Shown here in pieces: positions 57,787-64,000 of a stretch of DNA of 64,000 nt. Positions within the stretch are counted from its first letter, which is position 1, and every line of letters starts with the position of its first letter. The translations under genes were made by a program, and so were the position numbers. The notes beneath the pieces were generated by a model. The model saw only the letters and a list, made by a program, of their open reading frames with translations. It did no database searches and was not told where the DNA came from. This DNA comes from Streptococcus merionis DSM 19192 (GTDB taxonomy: Bacteria > Bacillota > Bacilli > Lactobacillales > Streptococcaceae), in assembly GCF_000380085.1 (NCBI RefSeq), contig NZ_KB904540.1, forward strand, positions 157 to 64,156, written 5' to 3'.

Positions 57787-59076
57787 TTAGATAGATAATA
57801 TTTTAAAGATTGGACTTAAAAGCCAAGCATAAAGCAATGCTGCTACAACAGTATCAACGTCAGTTGCTGTCGCATTTATGAAACCTAATTGGTTAAAGGC
57901 TGCTACGAGAAGAGCTGGTAGTAATGTAATGAAGAACCCATGAGCAATGCCTCCAATTATAGCACCTCGGCGACCTCCAACAGCATTACCAAAGATACCC
58001 GCTGTACCTCCTGCAAAGAAGTTAGTCAGCATCCCTGGTAGAATAGTTGCTAGACCAAGCAGTGGAAGCGTCAACATCGCGATAACCGTACCGATAGTTG
58101 TAGTAATAAATCCGAGGATAACAGCATTAGGTGAGTATGGAAAGAATACAGGACAATCCAAAGCTGGAATAGCATCCGGAACCAACTTCATAGCGATACC
58201 ACGGAAAGCTGGAACAATTTCCGCCAAGAGCAAACGGACACCCGAAAGCAAGACATAAACACCAACCACAAACTGAATAGACTGCATGAAGGCATACATT
58301 ACATATTGTTGACTTCCTGTATCAACAGCATCAGGTCCAGCAAAAAGAGCTGTGATAATATATAACGGAACCATAACTACCATCACTGATAAATAAGTAT
58401 CTTGCAAAAAGTCAAAGGCTTTTGGCAGTTCGATATCTTCAATAGAGCGTTTATTTTCACCCTTTTCTCCAAATATTTTAGCAACACCCGCTTCAAAGAG
58501 ATAACCAATAGTACAAAAATGACCAAGCGCAATATCGTTTGAACCTGTTACTTTACGAATAATAGGCTGAGCAATGGCTGGCATGGCAACTGCAAAAGCG
58601 CCCCCTACGATACCACCAACAACAATCAAGACAAACCCTCTAAGGCCAGCAAAATATCCAAAGACAGTTGCCATAGTGGCCATCCAAAGAATCGCTTGAC
58701 CTGTCAAGAAAATATATTTCCACTGAGTAAAGCGAGCGAAAATAATATTAAAGATAAAGATAGCTAGGAAGGTTAAGGCAATATCACTTCCCAGACCTAA
58801 TTCATTCATAGCCTGACCATTAATAGCCTCAATAGAAGGAACAATCCCTTGCGTATGGAACCCTTTTTGGAAGATTTCACCAAAATATGTTAGACTACCT
58901 ACGATGATACTAGACCCAGCACTAAGAACTTGGAAACCTAGTAAGGTCTTCAGCGTTCCAGAAAGAACCTGACCGAACGATTTTTTCTGCAAGAGCAAAC
59001 CTAACATAGCGATTAAAGCTATGGTAATAGCTGCCTGAGTTAAAATGTTATTGATAATAAAATTAACAATGCCCAT
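57787..59076 (-). CDS. PTS EIIC, ascorbate (UlaA/SgaT) family
   Basis: 429 residues with about 11 hydrophobic segments. GFQVLSAGSSIIVGSLTYFG (about 47), FTQWKYIFLTGQAILWMATM (about 116), NDIALGHFCTIGYLFEAGVA (about 180) and LDCPVFFPYSPNAVILGFIT (about 303) fit the UlaA family. It moves the sugar and hands it to EIIB for phosphorylation. In known UlaA systems the sugar is L-ascorbate, but the UlaD/E/F/G enzymes are absent here and an aldolase is present, so the substrate is probably different. Confidence 0.88.
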   Translation of the reverse strand: MGIVNFIINNILTQAAITIALIAMLGLLLQKKSFGQVLSGTLKTLLGFQVLSAGSSIIVGSLTYFGEIFQKGFHTQGIVPSIEAINGQAMNELGLGSDIALTFLAIFIFNIIFARFTQWKYIFLTGQAILWMATMATVFGYFAGLRGFVLIVVGGIVGGAFAVAMPAIAQPIIRKVTGSNDIALGHFCTIGYLFEAGVAKIFGEKGENKRSIEDIELPKAFDFLQDTYLSVMVVMVPLYIITALFAGPDAVDTGSQQYVMYAFMQSIQFVVGVYVLLSGVRLLLAEIVPAFRGIAMKLVPDAIPALDCPVFFPYSPNAVILGFITTTIGTVIAMLTLPLLGLATILPGMLTNFFAGGTAGIFGNAVGGRRGAIIGGIAHGFFITLLPALLVAAFNQLGFINATATDVDTVVAALLYAWLLSPIFKILSI

Positions 59077-59091
59077 TTTCTAATCTCCTTT

Positions 59092-59400
59092 TTATATAAT
59101 ATTTTTTTCTTTTAAGACTGGGATTAGTTTGTCTTCAATCTCTGCTGAAGAGACAATATTTTTCAGATAAATAATAGCTGTTTTGCTTTCATCTATCGAA
59201 AAGGTAGCAAATTGTTTTTGGAAGTTTTGAGCTGTAATAATAATATCTGGCTGGACAGATGCAGCCGTGGAAATATCAACATGGTCTAATTTGGCATCTA
59301 CTTGATATTTGTTTAGGACATCTTCTGCTGCCATCTGTGCTGCAAAACTACTTCCAAGCCCAGCACCACAGACAAATAAAATATCTAACCTCTTACCCAT
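59092..59400 (-). CDS. PTS EIIB, ascorbate/galactitol type
   Basis: 102 residues. ILFVCGAGLGSSFAAQMAAE gives the phosphorylated Cys and P-loop; length fits the UlaB/GatB group. Its start overlaps the regulator stop (TAATG), and EIIC follows after 15 bases. It receives phosphate from the EIIA, probably the domain at the end of the regulator or a separate protein, since no stand-alone EIIA is in this operon. Confidence 0.9.
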   Translation of the reverse strand: MGKRLDILFVCGAGLGSSFAAQMAAEDVLNKYQVDAKLDHVDISTAASVQPDIIITAQNFQKQFATFSIDESKTAIIYLKNIVSSAEIEDKLIPVLKEKNII

Positions 59401-61484
59401 TAGTTTTCCTCCTTTGAATGGAATAAAATGTTTTTAACCGTTTCAATATCCCTTGCTTGGGACAATCGCTCAATCTTATCTGTATCTCTCATGAGATTGA
59501 CAAGACTTTTCATAACATTTAGATGTGAAAAAGCATCTACTGCCGATAGACAAAAAATAACACAAACCTCTTGATCTTCTTGATCTTCTGATTCAAATAG
59601 GACAGGTTCTTCAAAAATAGCCATACTCAACCCCAACTGCTTAGCTCCATCATCTGGTCTGGCATGAGCGAGAGCCAATCCTGGAGCAATGACAATATAG
59701 GGGCCATACTCTTCAACGCTTTCAATCATGGCATCAATATAGGCATCAGTAATAATATCTTGTTCTTTTAAGGGATTGCCGACATATTTGATAGCACCAC
59801 GCCACTCGGTCTTTTCTTGACAAATCATTATCTTATCATCTGTCAAAATATCTTCAATCATAGGTTGAACCTCTCTTTTATTTATCCTTAAATGGTTTTT
59901 TTGAAATAATGTTTGAACTTGCTCATAGGTGATTTTGTTGACTGGCCCCTCTTCTTCCATAATTTTTAAAATATCCATAAATAGCTGCGTAAAATCAGAA
60001 CTTTTGGCAGTGATAATTTGTTTATCCTTATGCAAATTCAAAAATTGTTGGACTCGTACCTTTGTATCCTCTTGAATAATGGAATCTAAAACCAACAAAG
60101 GCTTAGCTTGATAGTCAATCTCAATTGTTGAAAATACAAGATCAACATCTAGTTTTTGAATAATATCAATTTCACGTGAATTTAATATAGCCAAAATTTC
60201 TATGTTGAAAAATTCTTTCAAATTTTCTGCGAGTAGCTTACCAGTAGCAAGTCCTTGATTACAAACAACAACTGCTCGGTAAGTTCCGTAATTAGCTTGG
60301 TTTATTTCACTCAAAGCCGTTGAAAAATGGATCGTTAAAAACGCCACTTCATCATCAATAATCTCAAGCTGAAACAACTGGCTTAATTGCTTCGAAAACT
60401 CTTTAACAGCTAGGTAAATAACTCCATAACTGTGTTTAATACGATCTGTTAAGGGATTTGTTAACTGTATCCCATTTTTCACTCTAGCTGCCATACCAAT
60501 CATATGATTGTAAAGGGCTTTCTGAAGCTGTCTCTCCTTTTGACTGAAAGGGATTTTTGTTTTTTCTTCTACGAAATGAATCAACTGAATGACAAGCATC
60601 TGTAGTTGAAGCCAATTGTTAGGATTAGCAGCTTCCTGCATGTTAAAGGTCTTTAAAATAAAGGCAATATAATTCTTTTCAATCTTAGAAATCGACAACG
60701 AAAACTCGCGATTTATCTGTGTTAGATAGAGTTCTAACCACTCAGATAGCGAAATATCAACTACTTCACCTTGGTCCTCGTTGATATAATGACCAGAGGT
60801 CAAGCGTAACATCCAAATAGCTGTAAACAAATTGAAATAGGTACGGTAGAGACTAGCCTCACGTTTTGAAATCGTAAAATCAAAAATACCATCCAACTTG
60901 ACCAATATCTTTTCTGGCAGATAACGGTTTATAATTCGCGACTTTACTCCCTCAAGATGCTCGTGCGATTTTACCAATTCCTGACTGATAATGGTAAAAA
61001 GCATAACACGAATAGCTGACTCCTGCCCTTTAAACAACAGACCATCTTTAGGGTGACTTACTACATCAATCTGATACGGTTTTAAAAGCTGTCTGAACTG
61101 GCGCATATCTTCATCCATCGTTGACTTGGAAATTTGATAAAACCTTTCCTTTTTATAAAGAAAGACCTTCTCCTTTCCAAATGCTAAATCAAGTAGCATA
61201 TCCAAATGCCGTTCATCCCGATTTAAGAAATCAGTAGCGTCATCAATCTCTAGTTCCGTCTTCAACTGACATTCTTGCTCTACTGTTAAATGCAAAGTAA
61301 TACCTTGCGATCTCACAGAAAAAATTAAGGGAAAGCCTTTTTCAGCTAAGAACTCATTTATAGCCACAATATCATTTCGAATAGTCCTAGCACTGACGCT
61401 AAAGTCTGTCTCGAAGCGTTTTAAAGGAATGGGAAATTTAGAAGTCAGTAACTTATTGAGTATTAGAGTTGAACGTTCTTTCAT
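59400..61484 (-). CDS. BglG-type PRD regulator with EIIB- and EIIA-like domains
   Basis: 694 residues. N-terminal HTH (RFETDFSVSARTIRNDIVAI, about 22-42), a further HTH region, two PRDs (about 190-300 and 305-410), an EIIB-like part with Cys in AVVVCNQGLATGKLLAENL (about 410), and a Fru/Mtl-type EIIA at the end with His in APGLALAHARPDDGAKQLGL (about 598). It senses PTS phosphorylation and controls this operon. The EIIA part may also serve as the operon's phosphate donor. A cre-like TGAAAACGTTTTTA lies in its promoter. Confidence 0.9.
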   Translation of the reverse strand: MKERSTLILNKLLTSKFPIPLKRFETDFSVSARTIRNDIVAINEFLAEKGFPLIFSVRSQGITLHLTVEQECQLKTELEIDDATDFLNRDERHLDMLLDLAFGKEKVFLYKKERFYQISKSTMDEDMRQFRQLLKPYQIDVVSHPKDGLLFKGQESAIRVMLFTIISQELVKSHEHLEGVKSRIINRYLPEKILVKLDGIFDFTISKREASLYRTYFNLFTAIWMLRLTSGHYINEDQGEVVDISLSEWLELYLTQINREFSLSISKIEKNYIAFILKTFNMQEAANPNNWLQLQMLVIQLIHFVEEKTKIPFSQKERQLQKALYNHMIGMAARVKNGIQLTNPLTDRIKHSYGVIYLAVKEFSKQLSQLFQLEIIDDEVAFLTIHFSTALSEINQANYGTYRAVVVCNQGLATGKLLAENLKEFFNIEILAILNSREIDIIQKLDVDLVFSTIEIDYQAKPLLVLDSIIQEDTKVRVQQFLNLHKDKQIITAKSSDFTQLFMDILKIMEEEGPVNKITYEQVQTLFQKNHLRINKREVQPMIEDILTDDKIMICQEKTEWRGAIKYVGNPLKEQDIITDAYIDAMIESVEEYGPYIVIAPGLALAHARPDDGAKQLGLSMAIFEEPVLFESEDQEDQEVCVIFCLSAVDAFSHLNVMKSLVNLMRDTDKIERLSQARDIETVKNILFHSKEEN

Positions 61485-61511
61485 GGAATCTCCTTTCCTT
61501 ATATGTTTAGT

Positions 61512-61531
61512 ATAATATGAAAACGTTTTTA
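61512..61531 (-). promoter_or_regulatory. cre-like site at the PRD-regulator promoter
   Basis: TGAAAACGTTTTTA (61518-61531, plus reading; one mismatch to the cre consensus) directly precedes TATTATACT on the minus strand, so CcpA would block the promoter. The -35 is poor, fitting an activated promoter. Confidence 0.55.
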
Positions 61532-61736
61532 TAGATAGTAGATATTTTTTCCAAATATGATGGCAAAAAAGTAAGCATGTTAGAAAGACAACTTTAAATT
61601 CACCTAAATTATCAAGCTTAAGTAAAACTGCTTACTATCTCTAAAAAAGACAAAAACACCTCCATTATTGTAGATGCTTGCTCGTATTTTTACAAATCTT
61701 TGTTCCTCAAAATCACATAGCTTATCATAAATACAG

Positions 61737-61806
61737 CTACTAAAAACTGCAAGAAAGCCACGTTAGGTAAACGTCGCTTTCTTGCAGTTTTGTTGTTTAG
61801 AGATTA
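61737..61806 (+). repeat. 70-bp palindromic repeat, copy C
   Basis: Same unit as A and B with both arms perfectly complementary (ACTGCAAGAAAGC / GCTTTCTTGCAGT). It lies past the ROK gene stop and probably ends its transcript. The rest of the gap 61532-61851 shows no gene. Confidence 0.8.
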
Positions 61807-61851
61807 ATCCTTTTCTTTTGGGATTTTTCATGCAAACTATTTCTTAGTTAT

Positions 61852-62754
61852 TTACAAGGATTTTTCCATGAGCATCAACTGATAGATAGCTCCGATTAGG
61901 TTAGCTTCGCTACCAAAAGCGCAGACTTGTATATCAACAGGCGTCACCATGAATTGAAACGGCCCTAAACCGTTTAGAATGGATTGGTATTGTGCCTGAA
62001 TTTCCTCCAGTACAACCGACTGGGCGCTGATGCCACCGCCAATGACCACTCGCTTCATATCTAGCACTGCCTGAACATTATAAATTAAATAGGCGATATT
62101 TCGACAGAAATCTTGAAAAATAGGGTAAACTCTCTCATCTTTAGCATTGATCGCTTCAAAAACAGCTCTCCCATCCTTACGATTTTCAAGTCCCAATTTC
62201 TCGGCGACTCGTCCAATCATTCGCACAGCTGAGCCATTCATGCCAAGCATGTCCAGAGGTTGGAGAGTCTCGCTCGGTACAGCCATCAAACTCAATTCTC
62301 CCGCCTGAAAGTGTTGGCCTAACAGCAACTTCCCATCTGAAATAATGCCACCTCCAACACCTGTTCCCAAAATAAGAGCTAGACCATGGTTAACTCCCCT
62401 TAGATTTCCTTGCCAAAACTCCGCTAAAGCAGCAGCTTTTCCATCGTTTACGACCGTTGCAGGAAGACCAAATTTTTCCCAGATATGCTTTGAAAGATTT
62501 AACTCGTGTAAATAAGTTAAAGCACCTCCATAGTAAATGATACCAGCCTTTGTATCAATCTTGCCCGGACAACTCACCGCCACACCTCTAATTTGCTCAG
62601 CAAATGCAGCGATCAGTTGATCAACCACAACAAGAAAAGCTTCCAAGTTCTGAGGTGTCTCACAATGGTTCTTTTGTAATAATTTTCCGCTCTTATCAAA
62701 CAGAGCATACTTGATATGAGTTCCTCCTACATCAATGCTTAAGTAATGATTCAT
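61852..62754 (-). CDS. ROK-family sugar kinase
   Basis: 300 residues. DVGGTHIKYALFDKSGKLLQ near the start is the phosphate motif; VVNDGKAAALAEFW (about 101) holds the catalytic Asp; LGTGVGGGIISDGKLLLGQH (about 128) the second phosphate loop. The Cys-rich zinc motif (CxCGxxGC) of many ROK proteins is not present, and HFQAGELS replaces the usual HGxxGExG. It is close to streptococcal BglK-type kinases by layout but not clearly one. It lies in line with a Lac-family PTS and may phosphorylate a sugar released from its substrate. Confidence 0.82.
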   Translation of the reverse strand: MNHYLSIDVGGTHIKYALFDKSGKLLQKNHCETPQNLEAFLVVVDQLIAAFAEQIRGVAVSCPGKIDTKAGIIYYGGALTYLHELNLSKHIWEKFGLPATVVNDGKAAALAEFWQGNLRGVNHGLALILGTGVGGGIISDGKLLLGQHFQAGELSLMAVPSETLQPLDMLGMNGSAVRMIGRVAEKLGLENRKDGRAVFEAINAKDERVYPIFQDFCRNIAYLIYNVQAVLDMKRVVIGGGISAQSVVLEEIQAQYQSILNGLGPFQFMVTPVDIQVCAFGSEANLIGAIYQLMLMEKSL

Positions 62755-62881
62755 CGTTTTTTCCTCATTTCTTCAACAGCTGATCCATTCGTTCCAAGTC
62801 CACCTCGGGATAAAATATTATATCTAACTTTTTGGGAATACTTCAAGAATGGGGTGAAGTTTTTTTATTTGCTCTTCATAG

Positions 62882-63193
62882 TTATTGTTGCAATTGTTGG
62901 TGAATTTCAATGAATTCTTCAGCAATAATCTTGAAAGCTTCCGCACTCATTAGTTGGTCTTCAGCATGCATCAAAATGAGACTGAATGGAATATTTTCCT
63001 CATTTGCTTCTTTTTGAATTAATTCGGCATGAGCATGGTGACCAGTGACATAGTTTTCTTCGCCTTCTTTGATTAAAGAGTGAGCCGTGTCAAAATTGCC
63101 ATTCTTGGCTTCTTGAATTGCTTCGATATAGCATGAGCGAGCAGTCCCTACTGATGAGATAATCTGAAATGCAACTAATTCTAATCCGTCCAT
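62882..63193 (-). CDS. PTS EIIA, lactose/cellobiose family (second system)
   Basis: 103 residues, helical. The phosphorylated His lies in FSLILMHAEDQLMSAEAFKI (about 76), and VAFQIISSVGTARSCYIEAI is the conserved first helix. It serves the EIIB and EIIC encoded just upstream in transcription. Five bases separate it from the EIIB gene. A 127-base gap leads to the ROK gene. Confidence 0.9.
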   Translation of the reverse strand: MDGLELVAFQIISSVGTARSCYIEAIQEAKNGNFDTAHSLIKEGEENYVTGHHAHAELIQKEANEENIPFSLILMHAEDQLMSAEAFKIIAEEFIEIHQQLQQ

Positions 63194-63198
63194 TAATA

Positions 63199-63510
63199 TT
63201 AACCTCTATTCTTTTCTAATAATTCAAGGGCATGCTTGACAACATTTTTGCCGTTCATCATGCCATAATCTTGGATGTTGATGGCCTCAACAGGCTTGTC
63301 GGGAAATGCTTGTTGAACTTTATTCAGATTAAAACGAACTTGAGGTCCTAAAAAAACTACGTCAGCATCTTGTCCCTTTTCGTTGACTTCAGCAATTGGA
63401 TAAGCCACCACATCTAAGTCTAGATGAATGGTTTGTGCATATTCCTCCATTTTATTCATTAGTAAACTAGTTGACATTCCTGCTGAACAGACTAATACGA
63501 TTTTGGTCAT
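63199..63510 (-). CDS. PTS EIIB, lactose/cellobiose family (second system)
   Basis: 103 residues from MTKIVLVCSAGMSTSLLMNK (phosphorylated Cys8). ATG at 63510 follows AAAGGATGTACCAAT; the ATG at 63528 is upstream of that site. VFLGPQVRFNLNKVQQAFPD and the following PVEAINIQDYGMMNG fit the cellobiose EIIB pattern. Gap to the EIIC stop is 24 bases. Confidence 0.9.
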   Translation of the reverse strand: MTKIVLVCSAGMSTSLLMNKMEEYAQTIHLDLDVVAYPIAEVNEKGQDADVVFLGPQVRFNLNKVQQAFPDKPVEAINIQDYGMMNGKNVVKHALELLEKNRG

Positions 63511-63534
63511 ATTGGTACATCCTTTCAATGTTTT

Positions 63535-64000
63535 CTATGCTTTTTCTTCTTCTAATGCTTTTTTATCAGCAATGGCAAAAAATGGATACCAAATGATCGT
63601 ACTGATGATAATTACAAATAAAGCGATTAGAAGTAACTTCCATCCGCCTTGAAGTAGGGCGGTGACGATTCCAGTTGTTGTCCAAGGAAGGCTAATCATT
63701 GGATTAAATTCTGTAAAGTTCAATAACTTAATCAAAAGATAAGCTCCACCACCAATGAACAGCGGACTGATTAACATAGGAATAAAGAAGATGGGATTCA
63801 TCATAATCGGCATACCAAATACGAGTGGTTCATTAATGTTGAATAAACTTGGAACAACTGCTAATTTGAATAACTGCTTGTAGCGTTGCGATTGAGCACA
63901 AGACATGGAAGCAACTAATCCTAATGTTGTACCTTGACCACCAAAGCCATTTCCCAAAGTAAATCCAACAACCGCAAAAGTCAAAAATGGTAATGCAGTA
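63535..64000 (-). CDS. PTS EIIC, lactose/cellobiose family, N-terminus beyond right edge
   Basis: The frame is open to base 64000 and the visible 155 residues are the C-terminal third of a Lac-family EIIC. GFTLGNGFGGQGTTLGL and AVVPSLFNINEPLVFGMPIM (sugar-binding NEP) are followed by four hydrophobic segments and an acidic end. An apparent TTG start at 63984 is only a frame artefact of the edge. With EIIA and EIIB after it, this is a full PTS for a beta-glucoside-like sugar, different from the one at 20-27 kb. Confidence 0.9.
   Translation of the reverse strand, partial: TALPFLTFAVVGFTLGNGFGGQGTTLGLVASMSCAQSQRYKQLFKLAVVPSLFNINEPLVFGMPIMMNPIFFIPMLISPLFIGGGAYLLIKLLNFTEFNPMISLPWTTTGIVTALLQGGWKLLLIALFVIIISTIIWYPFFAIADKKALEEEKA

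Noticed and set aside
63535-63984. 149-residue EIIC as a complete short gene
   Set aside because: The frame stays open beyond the supposed TTG to the window edge and family members are three times longer, so it is a truncated gene.

Overview
The window reads as low-GC Firmicute chromosome, most likely Streptococcus of the S. suis type (inference, no search run). Support comes from a YSIRK surface-protein signal, the streptococcal ATP synthase order E-B-F-H-A-G-D-C, a MurZ-type second MurA, an RNase J2 with a degenerate metal motif next to an EstA-like esterase, a cellobiose locus ordered as in S. pneumoniae, and a GNAT-map-yihY block. No phage, insertion sequence, tRNA, rRNA or CRISPR array was seen. 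Almost everything is on the minus strand; the only plus-strand genes are a three-gene cluster at 48.7-50.6 kb and a LacI regulator at 54.4 kb.

Layout. 0-9 kb: a YSIRK surface protein cut by the left edge, a C69 dipeptidase, then an ABC-F ATPase, Rgg-like regulator and MFS transporter; the ABC-F message looks leaderless. 9-15.4 kb: a YheO/DauR-type regulator and a five-gene operon (class I glutamine-amidotransferase hydrolase, amino acid permease, RidA, PLP C-S lyase, M20 dipeptidase) that share a promoter element and together look like a scavenging route for gamma-glutamyl or cysteinyl compounds. 16-20 kb: matrixin-like protease with a small membrane partner, esterase and RNase J2. 20.7-27.9 kb: cellobiose PTS locus with a frameshifted 6-phospho-beta-glucosidase; both of its promoters carry a CelR-like palindrome and a cre-like site in matching positions. 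28-31.4 kb: Trp-type ABC transporter behind a T-box with a UGG specifier and an additional, unexplained array of hairpins. 31.5-40.5 kb: DUF2207 protein and the complete F0F1 ATPase operon, with dispersed repeats in its leader and between atpB and atpF.

40.8-50.6 kb: a YihY membrane domain fused to a phosphoserine phosphatase, map, a GNAT acetyltransferase, murZ, a SprT-like protein, Tex, and a plus-strand cluster of a 46-residue protein with YcgR/YcgQ-like permease proteins. 50.7-55.4 kb: a divergent LacI-controlled PTS operon whose RpiB- and AlsE-like enzymes suggest use of a rare hexose such as allose, plus an uncharacterised TIM-barrel-like protein. 55.9-61.5 kb: an UlaA-type PTS operon with PRD regulator, P-loop kinase-like protein and class II aldolase. 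61.9-64 kb: a ROK kinase and a lactose/cellobiose-family PTS cut by the right edge.

Taken together the region is mainly carbohydrate uptake (four PTS loci, three with cre-like or LacI-type sites in view), peptide and amino acid scavenging, and core energy and envelope functions. Non-coding gaps are rich in hairpins: a 70-bp palindromic repeat occurs three times in the same orientation, and two other dispersed repeat families are present.
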